Below, in pieces: positions 1-11,815 of a stretch of 64,000 nt of DNA. The stretch covers positions 11,582,099 to 11,646,098 of the forward strand of contig CM029131.1 in the NCBI GenBank assembly GCA_016859345.1, in the 5' to 3' direction. Origin of the DNA: Istiophorus platypterus. Taxonomy: Eukaryota; Chordata; Actinopteri; Istiophoriformes; Istiophoridae. Position 1 is the first letter of the stretch, and each line of letters begins with the position of its first letter. The notes beneath the pieces are model-generated. The model was given only the letters and a program-made list of their open reading frames with translations. It was not told the origin of the DNA and searched no databases. The translations under genes and the position numbers were made by a program.

Positions 1-133
1 TGAGATTTTTTCAACTCTAATATAATTAGTGTTTCCTGTGGACTCAAGGGAAAGAGTCTGGCTGTAATAACATGACAGAGAGCCAGGGAGAAATAAAGAG
101 ACCGAGGGTCATAGACAGCTGGAAAACAGATAC

Positions 134-3100
134 CTCTTTGGGGATGACATGTTGATCAACTTTGCCCTCCACTTCCTGGAGTCGAGCTGCGACAGGGGTA
201 AGCTTGGCAGTCCGCACTGTCTCATTGAGGACCTGCTGGCAGTATCTTTTCAAGGACAGAAATTTGATGGGGTCAAGTTTATGAAATGCACTGACTAACT
301 GGGTCTGGATGTGCCTTAAGGTGGTGGAGTATTTGAAAGTCTGTGTCCTCAAATAATGCAACAAGAGTGTTAAAGGCTCAGGTTGAATCAGAATCATATC
401 AATGGCAAAGAACTTATAAACTTTAAATGTTTGAAACTTTGACCTTGAATTATGACACCACAATGCATGAGCACAGTGGTATTGATTGTCCTTCCATGTT
501 TGACTAAAACTGTCCTGGTATCAGGTGTCTAGTCAGGAGATGTGAGCCAGGTCCAAAGAGTTTACCTGAGCTGAGGAATCTTGTCCAGGGACACTGGATC
601 CGAACCCAAAACGTCCTCCAGCTCCTGGTACAACTTGTCCTGAACTTCCTCTGAGGTGGACAGGAAGTGAAGTGCCCAGATACACACTGCCAGATCACAA
701 CATTTTACACTGGAGCTTTAGAGATTAATCTGAAGAAGGAGTGTATTATGTCCAGGACACTTTGTAGGGTATTTAACTGTTTTAACCATAAAATAATATG
801 ATATTTTGCAGGTAATTTAAAAAATGCTTTAAGGAAATTAAAGAGAAAAAAGAAAATCTTCTCAAATTAATAATTTCTTGGTTTTAGAGTTAAAGTTTGT
901 AGTCAGAAGGTAAGTTCCTATGTGACGTGAAGCTGGGGAGATTAGATGATTAATTTTAGAGCTGAAACAATTCAGTTGGTGGACTGAAAATTGTCATCTA
1001 TTTTGAAAACAAAATAATCATTTAAGTAATTTTTTGAGCAGAAATTCCAAATATTCTCTGGTTTGATTGTTTTTGACAGACTGTGACTTAACTGTGACTT
1101 ATCTCAATTAAACATTCAAATGAACAACAATGAATATAACTGTTAGTTGCAGCCCTATTTCTGTTTGATTTGTTGATTGAGAGAACTGATCTTGAGCTGT
1201 TTTTATAGTCCCTTACAGTTGGCGGTGATGACGCATCCAGCCAAAGTGAAAACCATGCAGTCCTCCATAATCTGAAACAAATGACAAAATTCATCTCTGT
1301 ACTTTTTCAGACCTTTTCGGAACCATGAAGATCTTTCAGTTATCTCTCAGGTCTTAAGACTTCATCAGTATTCACCTGTCGCTCGGTGAGGCTGGATTGA
1401 AGCAGAGCGTCGACGAACATCGTCTGCTTCCTCTGGGCTTTTCTCTCCTTTGCCACTGACAGCAGCACAGACTCCATCTCTGAAAGAGCTGAACACCCGG
1501 GGAAGAGAGAGTAAAAAGAAACCATTCTTTGACTTTTTAAAAATATTTTAGGTCTGATGCAAAGACTGAGATTACAGGTTGGAAATTCTGCATCCGAAGT
1601 ATCTCTCTTGTTTCCAGTCCCTTCAGACAGCATCCAAGATTAACTCCAGCCAGGTGCTGAGCACCTGGAACAACTGTCCTTGGCAGAGAAATCAATAAGA
1701 GCCCCTGAAAACATTGGCTGCTCACTGATTAAGGTGATAACACTGAATGGGTTTGGCATGTCTATATCTGTTTTAGACCTTTGTTTCCAGCTGTCTGTCA
1801 AGCAGCTTTACACACAGATCATATCTGTGCCTCTGCAGATGTTTGCTCCTGTTTCTCCACGGCTTAACAATAACAGAAGCCCACTGCTGCTCCTGTGTGT
1901 CAACATGCAGCAGGTGTGAAGGGGTGAAGTGCAAATAAAATGAAGACCAAGAAAAAAAAACTAAACTCCGAAAGTTGAGTTATACTCCACACGTCCTTCA
2001 AATAGCTCTGAGAAGTTCACATCAGCTTAGGGAAAACTCTGCAGAGAAAAATACTGATGCAAACTTCACTCACCCTGCTCATAATGTCCTTTTCTGCTGG
2101 AGCTCTTCTCCAGGGAGCCGTCCAAGTAGCCTTTCCCGATTTCTGACCAGATCTGTCGGTGACAGTAGGACATCAGAAGACGAGAAAAAAATGAATCAAC
2201 TGTCACTGCGGCACCCTTCCTACAGGCAGCTGATGATTAGGGTGTATAAAGTGGACTGCCTCACCGCGTCGTGGTTCTTGCGGAAGGAAATGACTTCCAC
2301 GTCATCTTTGAAGCGCTCGCCCAGAGCCAGCTGGGTGACGGTCTTCATGGCCAGACCTAGCAGGTGGGCACACAGCGGGGTGTGCTGAGCCTCTGGGAAT
2401 GACTTCCACTTTCCGACCAGTTCCTCCACCAGCTAGGGAAACAATTACAGAGGGTAGGCTAATCATTTTAAATACTTCTATATAACTTTTTCAGTGGGTG
2501 GTGTTCAAGTTGCGCCTCATCATTAGAGGTACAAACCTTTAGCACAAGAGGGAAGTTGTTCTTCAGTGTGTTGTTGATGGCAGTCTCATACACTTTTTTT
2601 CTTATCACGGTCTCATTGGCCCCGCCTCCCAACCCTGACTGGTAACCTAGCAATGACTTCAACATCGTCTCAAAGGAGTCAGCTGAGAGGAGCAGGGAGA
2701 AAAGAGTTTTTGTTTACAACAGCACACAGGCGGCTGATATTTGCATCATATTCTTCACTGAATGGGATCAGCGTTGAAATGTTTGGAGAAACAATAAGTA
2801 TTACTGTGATAGCATTAACAATTATAATTTCAATTCATTCATACTGGTGGACTTACTGGTGTGGTTTGGGTTGATGTGTTGCCGTAGCTGGTTCACGGCG
2901 CCCAGGCTGACCACGGGCCGACCGCCGAACCAGAATGACGCCACAGACCCGAACTCCTGGTGCAGACCGACTAAGAACTCATGCAGACTGCCTCTGTTCA
3001 CGATGTCCTGTAGGTTCCCGTCCCTGAGAGAACAGAAAGCCACGGATATGAGTCAACAGTGTACCATAAACATTTGCTTTATGCTGAAAAAGGATAAAAA

Positions 3101-4062
3101 ACCTCATCAGCACATTATTTTATTTGCTGTAATGTTAATGTCAGGATATTTGGCTCTCTGTTGAGTTATTTAGTTACTGGACTATTAGGGATCCAGTTAT
3201 AAATGACAGGACTTGTACAGGGAGCATGGTTGATTGAGTTGATTGATGAAAGTTGATTGCAGCCTGAAAGACAGAGGGAAATATATCAACTTACTTCTCA
3301 TCTGTGGGGTTGAGACCTGGGATGCCAGATGCCCTTCTGGATGACTGAAAATATTGTTAGAAATGGGATAGCGCCATTAGTGTCAGATAAATTAGTGACT
3401 TGTTGTTTATGCTATATATATATATATATATATATATATAATCTATATTTATCTTAATTTTAACAAGTTTACTGTGTTCTCCAATAAGCTGACAGATCGG
3501 CTATGCCTTTCCTAAAGTCAGCTAGTTTGTGTTCCATTCAGTTATATGGAATCCCACTGAATCCCAATGTGACAATTTTAAGCTTCTTTGCTTAGTGGCA
3601 ACCACACACATCAACGGAACCACCTATGGCCCTTAGATCAGTTATTTGAACCTTCGGATAAAATCGGCCAACAACTGACCTACTGTGCACTATTTGTTCG
3701 CGATTATTCTTTTTAGTTTTGTAGGTATTTACTCTTTGCCGCCTATCGTGTGTTTTTAAAGTTCTATTTCAAAGACGCAGATTCATGTTTGATGTGTTGG
3801 ATGAACAAAATAAAATCAGAAAAAGATGGTAAGGATTTGGTTCATGTCTTGTATAAGATGTTTCCGCTTGTCCAGGGGAAAGGCAACGATAAATTTACAC
3901 TTTCTAGGGGGATTCTGGCGTAACAATGCATGAGGATAACAACCGGCTAGTAGCTAAGTCAAAGCTAACTTGAAACTTGCAGTGACATACCGGGTACAAG
4001 TAGAGAACGGCACCAACTAAAATGATGACAAACGTGACAGCAAAGATGGCAAAGTCCAGCAT
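134..4062 (-). CDS. cyp20a1: Cytochrome P450 20A1, 5' ten exons (partial)
   Basis: Orphan microsomal P450 of the CYP20 family; no firm substrate is known. The first exon encodes MLDFAIFAVTF plus a hydrophobic stretch ending LYLYP, the N-terminal membrane anchor typical of CYP20A1. Exons on the minus strand: 3991-4062, 3295-3344, 2857-3023, 2537-2682, 2265-2432, 2074-2152, 1376-1488, 1217-1271, 566-686, 134-245. All splice in frame through GT–AG sites to 361 residues ending VIPKE. Landmarks matching the family are GSLHEFLV, HINPNHT, ETMLKSLL, GLAMKTVTQL, IWSEIGKGYLDG and NETVRTAKLTPV. The full protein is about 460 aa, so roughly the last 100 residues, including the haem-binding cysteine loop, lie beyond the left edge. 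Bases 1-133 are intron. The family call is firm; expression and activity cannot be judged. Confidence 0.95.
956..1157. repeat. MITE-like interspersed repeat, copy in cyp20a1 intron
   Basis: A roughly 200-bp element begins TTAGAGCTGAAACAATT and ends GTTAGTTGCAGCCCT, so its ends are imperfect inverted repeats. The interior has TTCCAAATATTCTCTGGTTT, a motif I recognise as recurrent in percomorph genomes (from memory, unchecked). Related copies occur elsewhere in the window at about 16.4, 26.0, 31.6, 34.1, 42.4, 50.4 and 52.7 kb. It lies in the intron between the exons at 566-686 and 1217-1271. Confidence 0.65.
3413..3441. repeat. (TA)n microsatellite
   Basis: A pure TA run of about 14 units in the first large intron region of cyp20a1. 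No function is evident. Confidence 0.9.
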
Positions 4063-5256
4063 GACTGCTCGCTTTTAACAGCAATATATTACCAACTTTA
4101 GCTCATTTATGTCTGGAGATTTCCACGCAAACGCTTTTAACAGTCACCGTTACCACGTCAACAGAAAGTGCAGGGTTGGTTTCTGTGCTCGACTGCACGG
4201 TCTGAACGGCGGTCAGACGTAAATAGTCGAAAGGGGTGGAAACGATACTGGAGTTACTTTCGACAACCGAAACATTTTTTATTTAAAAAATGTTTTTATG
4301 AATAAGTAAAATAACCAACTAATGTTTTTTTTTTTTGGATCAATTTAGACCTATTATTAAAAACAACTTTTGGGTTGACAAGTTTTTGGAAAATGCTCCT
4401 CCAAACAACAGAACAGGAACTTAAAAATCTTTTAGCTTTTCACTTATTTAAGTTTCATGTGTAAGTTATATGTGTTTAAAAAACAACTGATCTACACTAA
4501 TATCCACTTTCATAGAGATGGAAAATAGCAAAGTACTTTTACTCAAGTACAGTTTTGAGGTACATGTTCTTTACTAAAGTACTACAATATTTTTACTTTA
4601 AACTTGTACTCCACTAAATTTTTTTCCCTTGAACCTATAATCACTTTTAAAATTTAAATTTCACACACAAATCATTAGATCAGTTAATAACATATGATGA
4701 ACTGTTGTATATTAAACAAAAAGAAATACATAAATCAGCTAATTATAGCTCATGTTAAAGATTCAACAACATTTGATACTATAAGTACATTTTGTTGCCA
4801 ATATTTTTGTCCTTTTATTTGGCATAGATTTGAAGGCAGGACTTTTACTTGTAATAGAGTAACTTGATATTCTGGTTTTGCTAATTTTACAAGTAAATAG
4901 CTTAATACATTGTTGCAACTGCAGCGCATTCAACTCTATATATAATTATTGTACCTACTAAAAATTGGTTGGCTAGAAAAGTTAGAAATTTGAATACGCT
5001 GAGTTTATAGGCTCAGGTTTTACCTGGTCACACAATCAGATTCTCTCAAAAATGACATAAAAACAGAAGAGGAAAAAAAACCTCAAACAATCACTGTTTG
5101 ATTTGTTGGATGAAATCCTGTATTTAAAAAGAAACAAACACATTCACAATTCAGATACAAAAATAATATAAAGCACAACACATTCAGAGTTCAGCGCAAA
5201 AATATGTGCAAAATGACTACAGAGCTGTAGTGTCAGAGCAGAAACAGTCTTTTGTC
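4063..5256. other. Spacer between cyp20a1 5' end and tmem237 stop
   Basis: About 1.2 kb between the cyp20a1 start codon and the tmem237 stop codon. It must hold the cyp20a1 5' leader and promoter and the tmem237 3' UTR. No TATA box or single clear poly(A) signal could be settled by eye. The central part is occupied by an interspersed repeat (4515-4905). Confidence 0.6.
4515..4905. repeat. Degenerate teleost interspersed repeat
   Basis: The left part carries GTACTTTTACTCAAGTAC and ACTTGTACTCCACTAAAT; the right part carries GCAGGACTTTTACTTGTAAT followed by a TTTTACAAGTAAA-type end. I recognise these as pieces of a very common fish repeat (from memory, unchecked). The ends are loosely inverted. 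It sits between cyp20a1 and tmem237. Confidence 0.6.
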
Positions 5257-6454
5257 TTAGGCGGTCATTTCTGATTTGTCCTCTGCTTTGGGCGGCTCTA
5301 TCTCCATGGCCATCAGATAACCTGAGGAGGAAGGACAAGACAATAAAATCAACTCTTTCTGGTTCATGCATTTTTATAGTAGATTTTCCTCAAAACTGAA
5401 AAACTGAAATTAAAGCAGAGCTCAACCCAGATTATTCTCTCTCACCTTCAGTATAGTCTGACTCAGGTCGGGTGGCAATGAAGATCCAGGCCAGGCCAAC
5501 GAGCAGTGCGACCACCAGGTTGACTGTCACCCATGGGTGGAGGATCTGGTGCTCTGACCCCGGTGGCCTGGAGAAGAGGAAGGAGGGTGTTCAGGTTTCT
5601 TATCAAAGCTTCACGATGAGACAGAAACCTAAAATGGAAATGGTTTCAAATGATCTCACCATAACGTCGTGTTGAAGGCTGGGTAAAGGTTAATTCGATC
5701 GCTGGTCATCTGCTGGCTCAAACAAAGGACCAGCGCTGAGAAATACACTACAGAAGGGAGAGAAAGAAATCAAGGATGCAAACTAGAACCAAAAATTAAC
5801 CTATGTTTGGAGGGTGGGCTTTAACTTCACTGGACAATAAAGACTACATGGACTAACAGAATGAGGCCAGAGCGACTGGGTCCAGTGTGATGAACTCCTG
5901 CAGGGCCATGGAGCCTTTAGCCAGATTCACCCTGAGAAGTAGAGAGGGTTTACAATACATAGAAGATCACGTTTTTAGAGCCACAACAATGAGCTGATAA
6001 ATGGACTCGTCGGTCGATCCCTACCTGTCGAAAGCAGCCACAGTGCTGATTGCCAGCAGCATGTAGAGCAGGGACTGGGAGGGGTAGGCCAGGCTGTGGT
6101 ACTGCTCCAGCAGGTTGGACAGAGTGGTGAGGTGCTGCCCAGCCAACACATACACCACCACAATGTTCCACACGGCATAACCCGCCAGGAAGCCATGACA
6201 GTACAGACCAAACACCCTGATGAGGAGGAGGAGGAGGAGGGACATCAAAAAAAGGGGAGACCACAGGCCCGTCTGTTTTCAGCTTTTGTAAAGAGAGCTA
6301 CTTTTCCTGCACCTGAAGCCTTCGTGCACCCTGAGAGAAACGTCTCTGGTGGTCCAGAGCGGCTGCATGTGCTGGAAGTCCGTCATGTTGTCAATCTGGT
6401 CGCTGGTCTTCCTCCAGTCTGAGCGTTCTGCCGCCTGGAAACGCTCTGTGTGTG

Positions 6455-6493
<39 letters not shown>

Positions 6494-9400
6494 TTCAGCC
6501 AGTAATTTCCACTTTGGCCGCTGAACGTCTGACAGCATCGTCTTCCTCTTCTGTTACTCACTGTTCCTCTCTACAAAGACCTTCCCAACTGGCTGGCTTT
6601 GGCCCTGCGGGGCAGAGAACAGGGAATGCTGGGGGATGGGAGGAGGGGTGTCAGTGATGATGTCATCCTCTTCCACGTCCAACTCGACAGGAAGCTGCGA
6701 TTCGACGACTTTCAACTTCCTGATATCACAAGAATTAACGTTATTGAGATACATCAATGTATCATCCTGCAATTTACTGTCATACTTTTTTCCCATAACA
6801 TACTGTCGTATGATAACTCCAATAATTTTTGCTTTCTTACGTTTTCAGGGTTTCTTACTTTTTCCTTCTGGGTTTTTTGACAACTTCTTCTCCATCAGTA
6901 GTCTGATCTGCCACATCTCCATTCGCCACCAGATCGGCTTGGTCGTCCTCAAGATCTGAAACCGCTGACACAACAGGGAACTTATACGTCTTTAAATGTC
7001 CCGATGAAGCTACAACGTCTGAGTAGCTCTATAAAGCAGAGAAGCAGCAGATGCAGGTGTGAATGTGTGTGTCGGATTTTACCTATAGTGGCAGTTTTCT
7101 TTTTCTTCCTCCTCCTCGGTGGGGGAGCGTCAGTCATGGGTTCCAGGGAAAGATGCTCTCCGATGTCAGATGTCCTCCTGCTACCCAGGCCTCCCATCTC
7201 CACCCCCTGATCTGAAAAGGAAAGATGGAATTGAGGAACCAGGTGAGTTTTGACATTTTAATCTGAAAGGTGGGTGGAAAATGGGGTTAAAAAAGGGGAG
7301 GAAGTGCATGTGATAACTGAGTTGTGCTTATAAGGTCCGAAATTCCTTCCTGTGCAGTAAATGTTCTTAGCGTCATACTAATGTTTTTTTAGATTCAAAC
7401 CCTCAGTCTAATGCAAATGGATCTTGAGCTAAGGTGAGAAATTACAGTCAGAAAGACTTTCAACAGAGAGAAGAAAGCATTTCTGCAGGTTAAGAGACAG
7501 AATATAGAGTATTTTGACTCAATGCTTGCTTAAAAGTCTATTGGTGACCTCTTATCCATTATTTAAAAATATTTCCAACACATTTACAGTGAAAGAGAAA
7601 AAAAAATCCCCAAATATCTGGAGTACCAAAAGATGTTTTTCAAGTCAAGCAAAATTAAAGAACAAGACCTTGTATGTCTTCATTTTGGGCTGAACTAGCC
7701 ATTTAAACCTGTATGTTCAGTGAGTAAACATCCGCGTGACAAACGAATTCAATGCTCCACAGATGCAGACGTTTTACATGTCATACCGTCCATGTCGTCG
7801 ACTCCATTCGTTTCCTTTCTCACCCTCTTTTTCTTCTGTTTTGGGGCTGGAACTTCTCCTGTACAAGAAAAATTAAGAAAAAAAGAAAAGTTAAATTAAA
7901 AACTTCAGTAAATGAAGAAGAATAAAACTTATTTTGTACAAATCCCAACTCACCAGCTGTGTCTTGACTTCATATGTAAGTGCATGAAACAAAAACAGGA
8001 GGAAGATTGGCAATTGTTCAGCATAAACAGTGTAGATGAAGAAAAAAAATCACAGTCACAGTGTTTTAATCACAGTCACTGTCATAAAGAAACACGTTTT
8101 CCTACCTCGGCATTGTGGGAAGCGTTCGCTGTCCTCGCTAGAGAGACAGAAGGAGAAGCCAAAGTCGGCTTTTTGTTCATTAATGTATTCATGTTAATTT
8201 TCAAATAACCTGAATCAAAAACTTTCCCCATCCATGACTAATTGACCTCTGATCCAATTTATTTTAATCCCTACCTGTGGGATTTTACAAGCTTTCAACT
8301 CGGTTTCAGTTAAATTTGAGTCTTATTAATACCGCACAGAATGCAATTTAATACCACTTTCACAAAACAAAGTATGAAAAATATATATGAAAACCAGAAC
8401 GAATAGTGATAACTGTATTATTTAACGAGAGAAAGAACTTATCGATTTTTATATCACAGTTTATATATCACTAATAATTCCTAATAATATCCTCGATTAG
8501 TCATTAACCATGACCTTGACCTGGATAAGCAGCAAAAAAAGTATCGATTAACCAATAAAAAAATAACTATTTCAGTTCCACATATGGATTTTACATAAGT
8601 TTATAGGTCATGGGGGATTTTCCAGCCAGTTTCTGCTAAAATCACCCACAGCAGGGAAAAAAAAATGTTCTTTTTAATATTTTCAAAGAAATCTTTTTGA
8701 AAAAAATGAAATCAATTCTGTTTGTAAAAGTTGATTCCAGCCACTTTTTACCAAAACAAAACACAACACAAGAATAAACAAAAAAACCACAGGAATAAAT
8801 TGATTTCAGTGCTAAATCTTACAAGTTGACCTATACTTCTACTAAGCCGCGAATCACAACAACAAACAAATCAGACACTTGGGGGTTGGTGGATTTGGAC
8901 CGGGGAGGCACTTGGTCCCATCAAACAAGGCACAGACACATTTAACAAATTAACAAACAAATTTGAAAACAATGAGCTCAGATGCAGAGGAAAAGTTTCA
9001 CTTAAAATCTGTACAAACTAATGACAAATTACACACCTGCTCTTACAAAACCTTTCGCTGAAAAGTCAACCCCATCATGAGAGGCTATCTAAATCACGGA
9101 AACTTACACAACAGCTGTGCTAGTCTGGATTTTAATAGAGATTTTTATCATTTAAAATGTTTGGTTATAGCATAAAGACTTGTCCAAGATCAAAAAAAAA
9201 AAAAATCTTACCATTGTCTTTCTGGCCATTGCACTTGAGAATCAAGTATGAGTGGAGTGAAGCTCCACGTAACATCCTGGCTGTTAAATCCTCAGCTAAA
9301 TCTGTGCTCATGCATCTGCCAGGACGGAGGATTATTCAGGGCAGAGGTCACACGTTCTTTTTTTCCTTTTCTTCCAAACTCTTACAGCAGTGGCAGTGTG

Positions 9401-10685
9401 TTGTAGTTGTGTGTCTGTTTGTGCGATACGTCAAGGGAGGTGTGTCTTCAGAATCTGGTTTAATCTCCCTTACGACGCTGGCAGAGATGGCGTATAAACA
9501 CCAGTTCCGTGTGTTGTGCTTTCCATTGACCCTAAACACACTTAAGACAACTTCTAAAGAATATTCTGTTGCTTTTTTTTAGGTTTGTTTGGTGAAAATC
9601 AAGGATTAAAGGGTCATTTATTTTTGGGACCTGATATGGTTTTAGTTAATTATCACAGGGAGTTGAGCGTTTTCGTCAATTATATATTTAAAATGTCAGA
9701 AAACGATATTCAAGCTGACACTTATAAATATTCGATTTACACTGTAATTAGCAAATCCTCGGATACGAGTATCTGAGTTTGATATTTCTGCCCGATAAAA
9801 GACTTCAACTACTAATTTATTACCAAAATTGTTGATGACTAAGACAACAACGATGCGTTAAAGCACTAGTTTTTTTTTTTTACTCTAAAATCTGTCTGAA
9901 ATCCAAATTGTGCTAGTAATTGTGAAATTACTAGCTTACTCAAATGCAAACCAACATATTCTTACTCAAAAATATCAACGTTTTCTCTCTTTTATTCAGT
10001 ATCAGTTACCTGCTGCTCAACGTTTTGTTGTCCCACTGGAAAATAATTCTTATTTTATTTTTGCACACCCACTTCTTTACAAGGAAACTGACTCCTAAAT
10101 AACATCCTGCTTAGTTTGACAAACAACAAGTTGAAATCTACACAATTTATAACCATACAGAACCAAGAAAAGTGGGGAGCTTAACTGACCTCCTTTTCAA
10201 AGACAGTGCAGTTTTAAATGAGTAAAATAAATGACATTAACTGCTGATGCTCAGTGGTAATAACACCTGGATTTCACTGACTTACCAGTGGAAGAGGCGG
10301 GAGCTCCCTGGGTCGCATTTTCTGTCATGAAAAAAAAACAAACCCCAAATAAAAAGAAACAAGAAAAACAACAGATCATTAGCAACGTTTACATGCAACT
10401 TTCTCTCATTTAAGGAAGAAATACGTAAAGTTACGACAGAAGGAGCTAAAGCCATTTGCTTAACTGTTCCCTAGCGTTTGTTTGTACCAAAAATATTGTT
10501 TGAAACTGCAGTGCATTTGGATACTTCTTAAGCTCGATAAATTTAGAAAATTTTAACCAAAATGTAAATATTATATCGAAGTAAGCTGCGTAGAAATAAG
10601 GTTTAACGCTAAACACACAGATGCTTAAACGTTGCCGTTATTTTTGAAAATAAACGTTAGTTACCTTTGAGCCTCCCGTATCCAT
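5257..10685 (-). CDS. tmem237: Transmembrane protein 237 (ciliary transition zone)
   Basis: Four-pass protein of the ciliary transition zone; human TMEM237 (ALS2CR4) is a Joubert-syndrome gene. Thirteen coding exons on the minus strand: 10665-10685, 10286-10321, 8106-8133, 7787-7858, 7083-7211, 6859-6955, 6562-6719, 6313-6445, 6025-6216, 5858-5931, 5660-5747, 5446-5567, 5257-5321. They give 404 aa against about 408 in human. The N-terminal half is low-complexity and basic (KQKKKR, RRRKKKK, KKPRRKKK), with the conserved EEDDIITD and QPVGKVFVE motifs. Four membrane segments follow at about residues 226-250, 266-288, 308-330 and 350-375. The start MDTGGSK is the only in-frame ATG upstream of the proline-rich second exon. 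The third exon has two possible AG acceptors 4 bases apart; only the downstream one keeps the frame. Fish may have two paralogues, so the a/b suffix is left open. Confidence 0.93.
6455..6492. repeat. (AC)n microsatellite at a tmem237 3' splice site
   Basis: About 18 AC units on the plus strand, read as (UG)n in the tmem237 transcript. The run ends about 10 bases before the acceptor of exon 6313-6445 and so replaces the usual polypyrimidine tract. Confidence 0.9.
8134..10285. other. Long tmem237 intron, no gene seen
   Basis: A 2.1-kb AT-rich intron between the second and third coding exons of tmem237. Reading frames here are short, AT-rich and lack family motifs. Around 8490-8600 there is a fragment with CGATTA runs resembling the MITE-like family noted elsewhere. 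Nothing else stands out. Confidence 0.6.
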
Positions 10686-11000
10686 TCTCCGAAATTCTCC
10701 TAAAACTGCGCCGTGGAAAATCCGCCCAATTGAATCATCTTTAGTTTATAAGTATATTTTAAAAACTATAAACCGTTTAAAAGTGGGAAAAAAGCTGTTA
10801 CTCTAATTCTTATTGGCTTTATCTGCGCTCTGCAAGCGGAAAGCTTCTACCCGGACGTATTTATGAGTAGCACATTAGACTTCCTGTGCCTTCAAAATAA
10901 AAGCCCTCAGAACTAAGCGAGAGCAGGCAAGGTAACAAAACAGGTGAGTAAATAACTGAGTAGATAATTGAATGTATATATAAATGACTATCAGAATTGG
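10686..11000. promoter_or_regulatory. Short spacer holding tmem237 promoter and 5' leader
   Basis: Only about 300 bases separate the tmem237 start codon from a likely mpp4 poly(A) signal, so the promoter must be compact. On the minus strand there is a GGGCGG box shortly upstream of the ATG (around 10718) and several CpGs up to about 10860. No TATA box is evident. A complete RFX X-box, expected for a ciliary gene, was not found; only half-sites are present. Confidence 0.4.
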
Positions 11001-11006
11001 TTTATT
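11001..11006 (-). terminator. Candidate poly(A) signal of mpp4
   Basis: TTTATT on the plus strand is AATAAA on the mpp4 sense strand, about 810 bases after the mpp4 stop codon. It is the first canonical signal noticed before the tmem237 promoter. Cleavage has not been verified. Confidence 0.45.
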
Positions 11007-11815
11007 ATTTTAACACACAGTTACAAATATTACAATGTCATTGCTTTGCTTGCACTTTAGTTGCACATTACCCTGAAAAACATGGATTTCATCACATTAT
11101 TTGAATGAAATAAGGGCACAGAGTGTTACTTTAGCTTGCCAAACACAGCATTCTGTTGAGCTTTAGCAGAACACAACGAAATGATAGAAATGACGCACAA
11201 AAAACTCAACTAAAAACAAGAACATGATTGAAAAAAAAACAACAACTTTGCTCTTCAGTATGTAAACATCAATATGAAAAAGATCACATTTGTTATTGCA
11301 TGTCTGTGTTACAACAGTGGGGAGCAGGGCAAGAAATTAATTTGTTTTGTCCGAATTAAAGCTTCATGCAAAGCTGCAAACTACCTTTTTTATGAGCACT
11401 CTGTCACTATAATAATAAAAAAAACAAAAAAACCCCAAAACCATACATTAGTAGAAGGCGCCCCTGGTTGCAGAGTTACTATAATTATCTAAAAAAAAGT
11501 CAGTTTTACTGCTAGTTAAAAAAAACAAAACAACAACAACAACAACAACAACAACAAACACAAAATTGTGACACACAGAGTTTAAGGGATTTCTCTGGGC
11601 TAAGTCCAGCTTCGCTTTGTCTTTGTGGCTCTGAAAAGACTTAAGTACCAGATATATCAAGCTGGAAACACCAAGATTAAAATATTTTGGATTTTTTTTC
11701 AAGCCCTACTCCCCTAAAACATGCAGCATTTGACGTGAAACAAATTGATTTCAATGAAAAGCTTTGCGGGGTCACATCTCTCCCGTGGTCCCCCCGTTTG
11801 CCCCTCTGTCCCATC

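Noticed and set aside
5950..6264. Alternative minus-strand frames over the tmem237 membrane exon
   Set aside because: They are shadows; only the frame reading HGFLAGYAVWNIVVVYVLAG matches the family and splices in phase.
10686..10930. RFX X-box in the tmem237 promoter
   Set aside because: Only half-sites (GTTGCC at 10631, GGTAAC near 10931) were found; a full palindromic site is not present.
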